Of a stretch of 64,000 bases of DNA, positions 42,774 to 52,396 are shown in pieces (position 1 is the stretch's first letter; the number at the start of each line of letters is the position of its first letter). The translations under genes were made by a program, and so were the position numbers. This DNA is from an uncultured Clostridia bacterium (GTDB lineage: Bacteria > Bacillota_A > Clostridia > TANB77 > CAG-508). Location: positions 124,001 through 188,000 of the forward strand of contig CALYAC010000001.1 of NCBI GenBank assembly GCA_944393405.1. The letters run 5' to 3'. The notes under the pieces were generated by a model, which worked only from the letters and a program-made list of their open reading frames with translations, had not been told where the DNA came from and searched no databases.

Positions 42774-43871
42774 TTATTCCTCCATCAAAAATTTATCTAT
42801 TTTTTCAAAATGTTTTTCAGATTCTACTTTCTCGTTTTCAACATTAATTTTATAATTCAAATCAAATTCATTCAATTGATTAGCAGAAAATTCATCAATT
42901 TTTCTTATATCAAATATTTTGCCTTCAAATTTTATATCTTTTAATGTATTTATTGTTTTATCACTATATGCAATAGGTATTATTGTTTTATTAAATATTA
43001 ACCCTAAAATATTTGCATGGAATCTATTCCCTATAATAATTTTAGCTTTTGCAATAATTTGCAATGCTTCATTTATATTTCCTCTATAATAAAATGTTTT
43101 AGCTTTATTCTTATTATCATTTATTTTTAAAATGTCTTGTATTACACTTTCATCACCTTGATCTTCTGAAAAAGACATTAATATAACATTATATTGTTTT
43201 TTATAAAAATAATCTATAAATTCACTAATTTTTTTATTATACATGTCCTTGTCAGCAATTTTTCCTGTATCTTTATCACAGTCTATTACGGAAATGATAA
43301 CTGTATTTTCTTCTTTTTGTTCTATGTTTCTTGTATCTAATCCAAAAACAATATCCGGTGCATATCTAACATTTTTTATATTCTTAAATAAATTATATGA
43401 ATATTTATCCCTAAAACAAATATCTAAAGCATTATTAAATATATTATTTTTATGAAATTCTAAATATTCTTCAGTTTCATATGGTCCAAAGTTTGCACCA
43501 ATTATAAAAAATGGAACTTTAAAATTAAACTGATTAGCTATATATTTATTATAATCAATTCCATCATACTCAATAAATAGCGAGCCACCAATCATTATAA
43601 TTCCATCATATTTTTTTAAGTTTTCTATTTGAACTACTTTATTTATTTTGAAAATTTTAAAAAATAAATTTATTATTCTTCTTAGTATTACAATAAAGCT
43701 TTTGTTTGTATATATCTTTAAATTATCTAAATTGTATACTTTTTTATAGTTTAGTTTTGAATACATTTCGAACTGAACATTTTTATATCTTTCAACTAAT
43801 ATTTTTACAAATAAGTCATCTCCGAGATTTTTATTAAAAAAACCCTTTAAAAATATCTTCTTTCTACTCAT
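42774..43871 (-). CDS. Polysaccharide pyruvyl transferase family protein
   Basis: A 365-residue CsaB/WcaK-like enzyme. Seen: GFFNKNLGDDLFVKILVERY at the start (GxxxNxGDD), IMIGGSLFIEY, GANFGPYETEEY, FRDKYSYNLFKN, and IIGNRFHANILGLIF near the end. These enzymes transfer ketal pyruvate from PEP onto a sugar of a surface polymer, giving it negative charge. It is inside the glycosyltransferase run. Confidence 0.88.
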   Translation of the reverse strand: MSRKKIFLKGFFNKNLGDDLFVKILVERYKNVQFEMYSKLNYKKVYNLDNLKIYTNKSFIVILRRIINLFFKIFKINKVVQIENLKKYDGIIMIGGSLFIEYDGIDYNKYIANQFNFKVPFFIIGANFGPYETEEYLEFHKNNIFNNALDICFRDKYSYNLFKNIKNVRYAPDIVFGLDTRNIEQKEENTVIISVIDCDKDTGKIADKDMYNKKISEFIDYFYKKQYNVILMSFSEDQGDESVIQDILKINDNKNKAKTFYYRGNINEALQIIAKAKIIIGNRFHANILGLIFNKTIIPIAYSDKTINTLKDIKFEGKIFDIRKIDEFSANQLNEFDLNYKINVENEKVESEKHFEKIDKFLMEE

Positions 43872-43883
43872 ATTTTATTTGTT

Positions 43884-44855
43884 TTAAACTCTCTTTCTAT
43901 AGAATATTTTCGCAATTTTAGAACTTAAATTAGGCATGTTCCATATTATCTTTATTATTATTTTCTTTATTTTTACTTTAATCTTTTTTACCTTTAAAGA
44001 TTTAATCATTTTTTTATATTTTCGACTTTCTTTAATATCTTGAATTCTTGATAAAATAGCTAAATTTTTAATTAATCCATATAAAGATTCAATTACTTTT
44101 TCTTCTGCACTGTATACAAATTCTTCGTACTCATTTTTGCATAAATTATAGATCATAATATCTCTTTTTATTAAATCTTTAAACTTATCAGTATCTTTTA
44201 TTGTATTACTAGCACTGTTTTCTCTATATGTATAATAATATCCACTATATTTTAAAAGCTTTACTTTTGAAGCTTTTAATAAGCTTTTTATTATTAAATA
44301 TGTATCTTCTCCATATTTCATATGAGGAAATTCTTCTTGCAATAAAATATCTTTTTTTATGATTTTTCCCCATACTACACAAGGATATCTCTTTAAATTA
44401 AAATAATCTTTTAAAATAATTGATTTTTCTTTTATTATTTCATCATATCTAATATCTTCATCTAATTCCTTATTTTCGAAATCGATTGAATTACAGCATA
44501 CAATATCGATATCATCTAATTTTGTTTCATTATATAAAGTTGAAATATAATCATTTTTTATATAGTCGTCTGAATCTATGAATATTAGCCATTTTCCCTT
44601 ACTTATTTTTGTAGCTTTTTCTCTAGTCTTTGAAACTCCTACATTTGCTTGATGAATTACTTTTACTCTATTATCAATAGACGCATATTTATCACATATC
44701 TCTCCTGATTTATCTGAAGAACCATCATTTACTAAAATCAATTCTATATTAGAATAATTTTGATCTAATACACTTTTTATACATCTTTCTATATACTCTT
44801 CACAATTATATATTGGTATAATCACACTTATTAATTCGTCTAACTTTTTCATCAT
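43884..44855 (-). CDS. Family 2 glycosyltransferase
   Basis: A 323-residue GT-A transferase. The nucleotide-binding N-terminus is LISVIIPIYNCEEYIERCI, then LVNDGSSDKSGEICD, and the DXD-type motif FIDSDDYI. The C-terminal part is basic and helical, probably membrane-peripheral. The gene starts 50 bases inside the end of the polymerase gene, behind AGGGGG. The second of two adjacent ATGs has better spacing. Confidence 0.92.
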   Translation of the reverse strand: MMKKLDELISVIIPIYNCEEYIERCIKSVLDQNYSNIELILVNDGSSDKSGEICDKYASIDNRVKVIHQANVGVSKTREKATKISKGKWLIFIDSDDYIKNDYISTLYNETKLDDIDIVCCNSIDFENKELDEDIRYDEIIKEKSIILKDYFNLKRYPCVVWGKIIKKDILLQEEFPHMKYGEDTYLIIKSLLKASKVKLLKYSGYYYTYRENSASNTIKDTDKFKDLIKRDIMIYNLCKNEYEEFVYSAEEKVIESLYGLIKNLAILSRIQDIKESRKYKKMIKSLKVKKIKVKIKKIIIKIIWNMPNLSSKIAKIFYRKRV

Positions 44856-45987
44856 TTCCCCCTATAAAGCCACTTCCATTTATAACTGCAAGTATTACGA
44901 AAAATAATAATTCAAATGTTATTTCTATCATACTTAATAATACAAGCATATATAAATATGCTAAAAACGGATATATTTTTGTGTTATACGTATTATTTTT
45001 TACAACACTATGATATATAATAACTAACATTATTGCTCCAAATATTCCATAATTAAAGATGCTTTCCATTAATCCATTTTGAGTATTAGGTGCAGCTATT
45101 TTCTTCATTAATATTTCATAGCTATTACCATATCCATATCCTAATAATGCTTTTTCGTCAACTATATCAATAATCTCATCATAAATTCTGGTTCTACCTG
45201 TCAAGCTTAAATCTCGATTTAGTACATCTTTTACAATGTATTGTACAAAACTATTATTTAATATTACATTATAAATAATAAAAAATGAGAACGCAAATAA
45301 TAGAATTACTATTGCAACTTTACTGTTATATATCTTCTGCAAAACTTTTTTATTCATCAAATTTAATATTAATACAATCATGGTTCCAACTAAAGCTGTT
45401 GAGCATTTTACTTTGATTGCTATAATTATTGTTAATATAAACATCAATATACATTTTATTGTATCAATTGAATTGTTTTTTCTTCTGAAATATAAAAATA
45501 AAATAAATACTAAAATATGTAAATAGGACAGATCGAATTTATTTCCTATAAGATAGTAGCCTCCAGATGATATATAAAATCTATCAGTTACTATTAAGAT
45601 AGCATCACTTATTATGCATAAGATTAATGTTAAATATTTTATTAATTGTAAGTTCTTATCTATTATATTATTTTCAGATAAAAATTCAAAATATAAAAAA
45701 ACAAGTAGTATTTGAATTGCAAAATTAATTCCTCGATAAGGATTCATATCGTTATATACGGATGATATAACAATTATTGATAGAAAAACTAATAATATCA
45801 TATTAATTCTTCTATATTTAGGCATAAAAAATATTTTTACTTGTTTTATTAAAAATAAAAATACTAATGCCATACATAATATCCTAAAGATATTAAAGGC
45901 ATTTATATAATAAACTTTAACTATCACACTAAAATATAGTAATATTGTAAAAATTGTATAAATTTTTATTTTCATCTTTTTCTCCAT
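44806..45987 (-). CDS. Polysaccharide polymerase (Wzy-like)
   Basis: A 393-residue protein with about ten membrane helices and a large loop near residues 255-305. SLTGRTRIYDEIID and LLGYGYGN in the loop match the Wzy_C/O-antigen ligase pattern (GR...W, GxGxG). It would polymerise repeat units flipped by the Wzx-like protein. The last 16 residues overlap the next gene out of frame. Confidence 0.85.
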   Translation of the reverse strand: MEKKMKIKIYTIFTILLYFSVIVKVYYINAFNIFRILCMALVFLFLIKQVKIFFMPKYRRINMILLVFLSIIVISSVYNDMNPYRGINFAIQILLVFLYFEFLSENNIIDKNLQLIKYLTLILCIISDAILIVTDRFYISSGGYYLIGNKFDLSYLHILVFILFLYFRRKNNSIDTIKCILMFILTIIIAIKVKCSTALVGTMIVLILNLMNKKVLQKIYNSKVAIVILLFAFSFFIIYNVILNNSFVQYIVKDVLNRDLSLTGRTRIYDEIIDIVDEKALLGYGYGNSYEILMKKIAAPNTQNGLMESIFNYGIFGAIMLVIIYHSVVKNNTYNTKIYPFLAYLYMLVLLSMIEITFELLFFVILAVINGSGFIGGNDEKVRRINKCDYTNI

Positions 45988-46934
45988 CTTCTTTTGAATC
46001 TATCATATTTGATTTTTAAATAATGTAAACAAATACGCTTTGCTCTTGTTTTTCTAAAATTTTTTACTGTAATTTCTCTATTCTTCTTTATTGGTAAGAA
46101 TTCATTAGGTATTATCTGAATATAATCATATTTTAATGTTTTTTTAGGAAGTTTCATTTTCCTCAATTGAAAATGCATATACAAAAAGTATTCTTTCTTT
46201 ATTTTATTTTCTTCTTTGTATAATCTATATAACTCTCCCTCTTTCCATATATATATCGCTTTTTTATATTCTTCATCTATGAATTCATATTTTTCCGGAA
46301 TAAATGTTGTCTTTACAAATTTAGTTGGTAATACTTTTAAATTCATTGAAAAATCTTTTAAAAATATTTTTTTTCTTGATTCTTCAAATAATGTATTAAT
46401 ATTAACATTATTTATACATGTTTCATCAAATACGACTATTTCTGAATTTGTAAAAGCTTGTTTATAAATCTCTACATTGTTATATTTATTCATAAAAACT
46501 CTATTATTCTCAAATGTATTTCTATATAATATCAAATGCCCTAATGAAAATATTTTATCATATTTATTTAACATTTGTTTATTAATAAATTTATTTATAT
46601 TTCCAAAAATCAGATCTAAATCACAATGTCCCCAAAACAAATAGTCTTTTATATATTCTTCAAAAATATATCCATAAGCAGGTTTATAATCGCATAACTT
46701 ATAAGGAGTTTCTAATGTTATTTTAAAATTAAATTTACTTTGTATCAATTGATTTAATTCTTGAAAAGTCATTCTTATAATATTAACGTTATTTGGTGTA
46801 TTGTACTCAGTATCATCATCCGTAAAAATTAACCAATTATAGTCTGTATTATAACTGCATGACTTCATAAACAAGTTAAAATAACTTGGTAATTTTCCAA
46901 AATATGGTACGATAAAACAGCATTTCTTTTTCAT
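45972..46934 (-). CDS. Putative glycosyltransferase of the DUF6625 type
   Basis: A protein of about 320 residues, CCFIVPYFGKLPSYFNLFM at the N-terminus, then IFTDDDTEY and the block CDYKPAYGYIFEEYI followed by FWGHCDLDLIFGN. The HCDLD acts like a DXD metal site. This family occurs in polysaccharide loci and is presumed to transfer sugars. The ATG at 46934 has GAAAGGG upstream; an upstream in-frame ATG lies inside the previous gene. It overlaps the polymerase start by 16 bases. Confidence 0.8.
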   Translation of the reverse strand: MKKKCCFIVPYFGKLPSYFNLFMKSCSYNTDYNWLIFTDDDTEYNTPNNVNIIRMTFQELNQLIQSKFNFKITLETPYKLCDYKPAYGYIFEEYIKDYLFWGHCDLDLIFGNINKFINKQMLNKYDKIFSLGHLILYRNTFENNRVFMNKYNNVEIYKQAFTNSEIVVFDETCINNVNINTLFEESRKKIFLKDFSMNLKVLPTKFVKTTFIPEKYEFIDEEYKKAIYIWKEGELYRLYKEENKIKKEYFLYMHFQLRKMKLPKKTLKYDYIQIIPNEFLPIKKNREITVKNFRKTRAKRICLHYLKIKYDRFKRRWRKR

Positions 46935-46957
46935 TTCATTCCCTTTCAATATTTTCT

Positions 46958-47965
46958 TTAGAATTTTGTAAATATATATAATATTCTTGGGCATTTTATC
47001 AAAATAAAGAAATCAAATATAAATCTTTTAATTGTAGAATATTGCATACATTTCACCATTTTTCTTACAGGCTTGCTATTTACTATTTCTTTTATTCTTT
47101 TTATTTTTTGTTTATACTCATATGGACTACAATTACCAGCTTCCTGCTTTATTAATGCTCTTATATAATTTAAGAAAAAATTATTAACATATTTATTCAA
47201 TTTAGAATATTCATTATATTCATTTAATTTTCTAATTACTTCATTGTATAAAATAATATCTTTATTAAATCTATCTTCTTTGTATGTATTTGTTAAAGAT
47301 TTTCCATTAAAGCAATAATAATAATATGTATTTCTAGCAAAAGCAGCACTATTAGCGTTTATAAGAAAATCAATATTAAATATAATATCTTCAGAAATAA
47401 ATTCACGTTCTGAAACAAATCTTATATTATAGTCTTTTATAACTGATAACTTGTAAATAGACCTCCATACGCACATTTGCATAAAAGATTTTTTATATTT
47501 TGCATTTTTTACATTTAATATATTATATAAAACCTTCTTTGCCATTACTTTATCTTCTTCAAATGGAATTTTATCATAAATTTTTATATTATTATTACTA
47601 TCTACCTGTTTAATTTCTGCAAAACAAACATCAACATCATTTTTTTTAGCATTTTCATATAGATTTTCATAAAAATCTATATCTATATAATCATCTGAAT
47701 CCAAAAAAGCAATATATTCACCTATTGCCCTATCCATTCCATAATTTCTTGTAAGTCCTAAACCTTCATTTTCCTTTGAATAGATTTTTATTCTATCATC
47801 TTTTTGTTTAAATTCTTCGCATATCTTTAGACTATTATCAGTAGATCCATCATTTACAATAATTATTTCTATGTCTTTTAATGTTTGATTAACTAATGAA
47901 TTTAAACATCTTTTAATATATTTTTCCACATTAAAAACTGGAACTATAATACTAACTTTTGCCAT
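46958..47965 (-). CDS. Family 2 glycosyltransferase
   Basis: A 335-residue GT2 enzyme. VSIIVPVFNVEKYIKRCLNS, IIIVNDGSTDNSLKI, NYGMDRAIGEYIAFLDSDDY give the full GT-A nucleotide and DXD signatures. The C-terminal half, with Tyr-rich YYYYCFNGKSLTNTY, is typical of capsule transferases. It shares its fold with the enzyme at 43884 but has a different acceptor half. Confidence 0.93.
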   Translation of the reverse strand: MAKVSIIVPVFNVEKYIKRCLNSLVNQTLKDIEIIIVNDGSTDNSLKICEEFKQKDDRIKIYSKENEGLGLTRNYGMDRAIGEYIAFLDSDDYIDIDFYENLYENAKKNDVDVCFAEIKQVDSNNNIKIYDKIPFEEDKVMAKKVLYNILNVKNAKYKKSFMQMCVWRSIYKLSVIKDYNIRFVSEREFISEDIIFNIDFLINANSAAFARNTYYYYCFNGKSLTNTYKEDRFNKDIILYNEVIRKLNEYNEYSKLNKYVNNFFLNYIRALIKQEAGNCSPYEYKQKIKRIKEIVNSKPVRKMVKCMQYSTIKRFIFDFFILIKCPRILYIFTKF

Positions 47966-47988
47966 ATATCATATATCTCTCCGATCAA

Positions 47989-48696
47989 CTATTTTTTATT
48001 ACAATACTTTAGAAATTCTTCATAATCTTTGAATTTTGAAGAATTATTTTCCAAATATTTTTTACATATATCATAATGCCCTGAGTCGTGAATTATTTCA
48101 TCGATTACTATATTATTTGCATTAGTTTTATTAGTAAATAAGAACGAATATTCTCTAAGAACATCCACAGAAGGTTCTTTATTATATCTTTCTTTATACA
48201 TATTTACAATATCAATAGCTTCTTTTTCTTGAGCTTCAATTCTTTTTTTGTAATATTCTTCTATAGTCATGATTTTTTTTGCTGGAACTCCTGCATAAAC
48301 AGAATTTGATTCACAGTCTTTGGTAACTACACTTCCAGCACCTATTATTACATTGTCTCCTATAATTGTCCCTTTCGTAATTATACTATCCATACCTATA
48401 AAAACATTGTTTCCTATTATAACTTTCCCAATATTTCCAGTTACTCTGCCTTCTAATCCACTTGTAACACACCAAGAAAAATCATGAGTCAAAATTTTAA
48501 CTCCTAACGTTATTTTTACATTGTTTCCTATCTTTATCATATGCGGATTCTGAGTGTCAATAATTGTTTTAGTAGGTGCATAAATAATACAATCATTTCC
48601 TATATCAATTCCTAATTTTCTTAAATATTTTATATAAGAATTAGAATCTGCTTTTTCTTTAAAAATTATTTTTTTTACAATATTTTTTAGTTTCAT
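47989..48696 (-). CDS. Left-handed beta-helix acyltransferase
   Basis: A 235-residue hexapeptide-repeat transferase of the CysE/LacA/NodL group. Coils read IGNNVKITLGVKILTHDFSW, then VIIGNNVFIGMDSI, IGDNVIIGAGSVVTKD and VYAGVPAKKI. It probably O-acetylates a sugar of the exopolysaccharide. A helical extension of about 85 residues at the C-terminus is not part of the core fold. Confidence 0.9.
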   Translation of the reverse strand: MKLKNIVKKIIFKEKADSNSYIKYLRKLGIDIGNDCIIYAPTKTIIDTQNPHMIKIGNNVKITLGVKILTHDFSWCVTSGLEGRVTGNIGKVIIGNNVFIGMDSIITKGTIIGDNVIIGAGSVVTKDCESNSVYAGVPAKKIMTIEEYYKKRIEAQEKEAIDIVNMYKERYNKEPSVDVLREYSFLFTNKTNANNIVIDEIIHDSGHYDICKKYLENNSSKFKDYEEFLKYCNKK

Positions 48697-48736
48697 TATT
48701 TTCTTCCTTATATTAATTTTTAGTTAATTCAATATA

Positions 48737-49864
48737 TTAATAATTAGCTTTTTCTTTATATATCTTTTCCATAACATTAACTATATTATCCCAATTATAT
48801 TTTTTTAATATATAATCAATTACATCGCTTTTTTTAATATTTATTCCTTTTGCTAGAATTTTTTTAATTTGTTCTTTTAAATCTTCAACATTTCCTTTTT
48901 TAAAAGTTTTGGCATATTTATCAATTACTTGAGTATTCTCTTTTATATCGCTTACTAGGCAATTGCATCCATAACTCATTGCTTCTAGAAGTGAAATAGG
49001 CATTCCTTCCACATCACTTGGTAGACAATATAAATAACAATTGCTAAAAAGTTCTTCTAGTTCGTCACCTTGTACAAAACCTGTCATTATTATTCTATCA
49101 TCAGACTCTACCATATTTTTAATTTCTTTCAAGTAATCGTTTGTATGACTAGCACCACCTGCAATTACTAATTTTTTATCAGTATCAATCTGTTTATATG
49201 CTTCTATTAAATAGTGTAGTCCTTTTTCAGGTACGATTCTTGCTAAAAATAATATATAACTGTCTTTTTTTAATCCATATTTTTCTTTTATAATACTAGG
49301 ATTCCTTGTAACTGGTTTATTAACACCATTTGGAACAAAAACAGTATCTCTATTATATGTATCTTTAAAATAGTTCTGTACCCCTTTGGAAAGTACTATT
49401 ATTTCATCTGCATACTTTGCAGCTAATTTTTCACCAAATTTTATGTATTTAGTTGCAAATCCTCCCCATTTAGAACGTTGCCAATCTAGTCCATGGATTG
49501 TTACTATTATTTTTTTTCTAAACAAATGTGGAATCCATAACATTGCACATGGTCCTTCAGCATGATAATGTAAAACATCATATTTCCCGAATAGAGCTCT
49601 AATACTTGCAAAAAAAGAATATAATAATGCATCTATTCCTTTTTTATTTATTGTAGGTATTGTTATAATATGTACCCCTTTATATTCTTTTATATTTTTT
49701 TTATCTTTATCGGCATTCTTATCTTGAACATTTTTTCCTTTTCTATTGTAAACATCTATTTGATAGCCTTTTTTTGCTAATCTTGTAGCTAGTTCTTCTA
49801 CAACAACTTCTACTCCACCTTCTCTTGATGGTATCCTTTTATGTCCAATCATTGCAATTTTCAT
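48737..49864 (-). CDS. Family 4 glycosyltransferase (DUF1972-type N-terminus)
   Basis: A 375-residue GT-B enzyme. The N-terminus MIGHKRIPSREGGVEVVVEE is the form seen in rhamnosyl/galactosyl transferases acting early in exopolysaccharide assembly. HGLDWQRSKWGGFATKYI and LARIVPEKGLHYLIEAY precede the C-terminal donor site EGMPISLLEAMSYG. Its start overlaps the stop of the next upstream gene by one base. Confidence 0.93.
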   Translation of the reverse strand: MKIAMIGHKRIPSREGGVEVVVEELATRLAKKGYQIDVYNRKGKNVQDKNADKDKKNIKEYKGVHIITIPTINKKGIDALLYSFFASIRALFGKYDVLHYHAEGPCAMLWIPHLFRKKIIVTIHGLDWQRSKWGGFATKYIKFGEKLAAKYADEIIVLSKGVQNYFKDTYNRDTVFVPNGVNKPVTRNPSIIKEKYGLKKDSYILFLARIVPEKGLHYLIEAYKQIDTDKKLVIAGGASHTNDYLKEIKNMVESDDRIIMTGFVQGDELEELFSNCYLYCLPSDVEGMPISLLEAMSYGCNCLVSDIKENTQVIDKYAKTFKKGNVEDLKEQIKKILAKGINIKKSDVIDYILKKYNWDNIVNVMEKIYKEKANY

Positions 49865-51081
49865 TATTTTACCTCTTCTAAAACTTGTTCATATATTCCA
49901 ATAAGCTTATTACAATATTCATTTAAAGACATCATTTCATTTCTCTTTTTTATACAATTTTCCTCCATATTTTTTAGTTTATTATCATTGTATAGTTGTT
50001 CAATAGCTTCTTTTAATTCTTCTTTATTCATATTATCAATTAAAATTCCAGTACTATTTTTTTCTACTAATTCTCTCATACCACCAAAATTTCCTGTTAT
50101 AACCGGAGTTCCAAATGACTCTGATTCTAATATTGATAAAGGACAATTTTCATACCATACAGATGGATATACAGAAAATTTTGCTTTAGATATTAGTGTT
50201 TCTAGTTCTTTTCCAGTTTTAAATCCTACAAACTTCACATTTTCTAGCCTTTTATCTGCTTCTTTGCATATATCTTCTAACCAGCCTGTACCGGCAATTA
50301 TAAATTGTAAATTAGGTAATTCTTTACAAACATCTAAAAAGATATCCAATCCCTTCTCTTCTGACAATCTCCCGAAATACAAAATATAGTTTTCTTTATT
50401 TACATCATTTATTTGTTTTAGTTCTATAAAATTATGTATTGCTATAACTTTATTTTTATATATTTTTTCATCAGCTTCAAGTAATTTTTCTTTTAAAAAA
50501 TTACTTGGCGAAATAAAAAGTGAAACTTTTCTATAAGTTTTTAAAATTTTTCTGTATAAAATCCCCTCAATTGAGCCAATTATACTTTTAATTCTGCTAT
50601 TATGGATACATTTATATTTTGTACAATTCCAATTACTGCCATGGATACATTTCTCACATATATGGTTATTGCTATATAATAAGTGATTTGGACAAATCAT
50701 TTGATAATCATGAACAGTTTGAATAATTGGTATTTTTTTTCTATAAGCTGTATCTATAATAGAAGGTGTTAATTGGAAATTTATATTATTTAAATGTATT
50801 AAATCTGGTTTAAAATTTTCTATTACTGCTTTTATTTTTCTTTTAGCTTCAAATGAATAAATTATTTTAAACGGAAATAGACATCTCTTTAACCCTTTTT
50901 TATGAAAGTCCATATTAGTGGTATATTTTTCTATTTTATTTCCTACGATATTTTTTTCATCATACATCCCAAAATATTCAACTTGATGTCCTCTTTTAGA
51001 AAGTTCTTCTCCAATTTTTAATAAATATGTTTCAGCTCCTCCTCTCGGATATAAAAATTTATTTACCATTAATATTTTCAT
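49864..51081 (-). CDS. Family 4 glycosyltransferase
   Basis: A 405-residue GT-B transferase. The N-terminus MVNKFLYPRGGAETYLLKIG and the donor-site block FSVYPSVWYENCPLSILES are diagnostic. A Cys cluster in the middle (CPNHLLYSNNHICEKCIHG, then NWNCTKYKC) is commonly seen in this subgroup and may bind metal. It is encoded directly downstream of the priming transferase, so it may add the second sugar. Confidence 0.93.
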   Translation of the reverse strand: MKILMVNKFLYPRGGAETYLLKIGEELSKRGHQVEYFGMYDEKNIVGNKIEKYTTNMDFHKKGLKRCLFPFKIIYSFEAKRKIKAVIENFKPDLIHLNNINFQLTPSIIDTAYRKKIPIIQTVHDYQMICPNHLLYSNNHICEKCIHGSNWNCTKYKCIHNSRIKSIIGSIEGILYRKILKTYRKVSLFISPSNFLKEKLLEADEKIYKNKVIAIHNFIELKQINDVNKENYILYFGRLSEEKGLDIFLDVCKELPNLQFIIAGTGWLEDICKEADKRLENVKFVGFKTGKELETLISKAKFSVYPSVWYENCPLSILESESFGTPVITGNFGGMRELVEKNSTGILIDNMNKEELKEAIEQLYNDNKLKNMEENCIKKRNEMMSLNEYCNKLIGIYEQVLEEVK

Positions 51082-51823
51082 TTATATAGCTCCTTTTTTT
51101 AGTATGCAACTTTTTATAGTTTTAAATATTAACTTGATGTCTTCTTTAAGTGACCAATTATAGTAATATTCTCTATCCATTTCTAGTCTATCTTTAAAAG
51201 TAACCTCGCTTCTTCCTGATACTTGCCATAGTCCTGTAATACCAGGTTTTATCTTTGTTACAATATTAAATATATCATCACTTATATCTTCTTTTTCTCT
51301 CGGCATATATGGTCTTGGTCCAACCAAACTCATATCTCCTTTTAAAACATTTATAAATTGAGGAAATTCATCTAAACTAGTATTCCTTATAAAATGTCCT
51401 ACTTTTGTTATCCTTGGATCATTTTTTAGTTTTCTATACTTATAAAATTCTTCTCTTGCTTCTTCATTTTGTTCTAAGTACTCATATAATTTTTTATCAG
51501 CGTCAACTACCATTGATCTAAACTTAAAGAAATTAAATTCTTTTCCATCTTTGCCAATTCGTTTTTGTATAAAAAATACTGGCCCTTTATCTCCAACAAC
51601 CAAATTCGCTATTTTTATTCCTATCGCTATTGGTATTAAGAGTAAACATCCAACAATACCTCCGAAGTATATCTATAAATCTTTTTATAGCTTTCTCTAT
51701 GTAAAAAACAAATTTTGCATTTTCTATGTCTCTTTTTGCAATTTGATTTGTTATTATACCATCTTCTAATGTTGCATTATTAATTTCCTTAGTATATGCA
51801 AACTCCTCTTTATTTGCATTCAT
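51082..51823 (-). CDS. Exopolysaccharide priming sugar-phosphate transferase, +1 frame break
   Basis: A bacterial sugar transferase (PF02397 type, WcaJ/EpsL-like) that puts the first sugar-1-P on undecaprenyl phosphate. Frame 1 (from 51823) encodes 53 residues ending KRFIDIL. At 51662-51664 it meets CGG (CTT CGG AGG) and would go out of frame. Skipping C gives GGA GGT ATT, then GCLLLIPIAIGIKIANLV and the catalytic region FFKFRSM, TSLDEFPQFINVLKGDMS, VGPRPYMP and PGITGLWQVSGR, ending at 51082: 246 residues. Neither frame alone contains the membrane anchor plus catalytic core. Confidence 0.82.
51662..51664 (-). other. CGG codon at a +1 frame break (site 4)
   Basis: Sequence ACTTCGGAGG, identical to site 2. 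Upstream frame CTT CGG AGG TAT; downstream frame CTT (C) GGA GGT ATT. GGAGG at the site is also an anti-Shine-Dalgarno match that could stall ribosomes. Confidence 0.75.
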
Positions 51824-51859
51824 TTTTCTATAATCCCCCTATATAAATCTAATTATTTG

Positions 51860-52351
51860 TCATTCTACTTTTTTTGTTTTTTCTCTTTTTCTTTTTAATA
51901 TTTTAATTCCTAAAAATATAATTATAATTCCTGCTAATACTCCTAATGTATCAATTAATACATCTGTAATTGCTGCAGTTCTTCCTGGTACAAAACTTTG
52001 ATGAAATTCATCAAGTGAAGCATATAATAATCCAACTAACAAACTAAGTATAATTTTCTTTTTGTTTGAAAACTCATATGTTTCTGCAAGGCTCATTAAC
52101 AATACTCCTAAAATAGCATATATTGAAAAATGTGCCAACTTTCTAATAACGAATTGTACATTAGAAACTTGAACCTCTTGCTCTTCACTTAGAGGTTCAG
52201 TATAGTCTCCAAATATATCTAATATTCCTATAGTTACTTTTCTACTTAATCCACCTGATTCTAATCCATTCTGCTCTGAAAATTTAAAAATAACTATAAA
52301 GTTAAGTAATATTAAAATTACTAATATTATTCTTATAACTGTTGTTTTCAA
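51860..52351 (-). CDS. VanZ-family membrane protein
   Basis: A 163-residue protein with an N-terminal helix and three more helices. The VanZ core is VIRKLAHFSIYAILGVLL, then LYASLDEFHQSFVPGR and DVLIDTLGVLAGI. The H and DE-H residues are conserved. VanZ members are linked to glycopeptide tolerance and envelope processes; the activity is unknown. It lies between the LCP and priming transferase genes. Confidence 0.9.
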   Translation of the reverse strand: MKTTVIRIILVILILLNFIVIFKFSEQNGLESGGLSRKVTIGILDIFGDYTEPLSEEQEVQVSNVQFVIRKLAHFSIYAILGVLLMSLAETYEFSNKKKIILSLLVGLLYASLDEFHQSFVPGRTAAITDVLIDTLGVLAGIIIIFLGIKILKRKREKTKKVE

Positions 52352-52396
52352 TTTTTATTTTCCTTTATCTTTAATTTATCTACAATTTAAAATTTT

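Noticed and set aside
51082..51603. A short stand-alone sugar transferase starting at 51603
   Set aside because: The membrane anchor and preceding residues continue in frame to 51663 and join the upstream frame at CGG; there is no ribosome binding site before the internal start.
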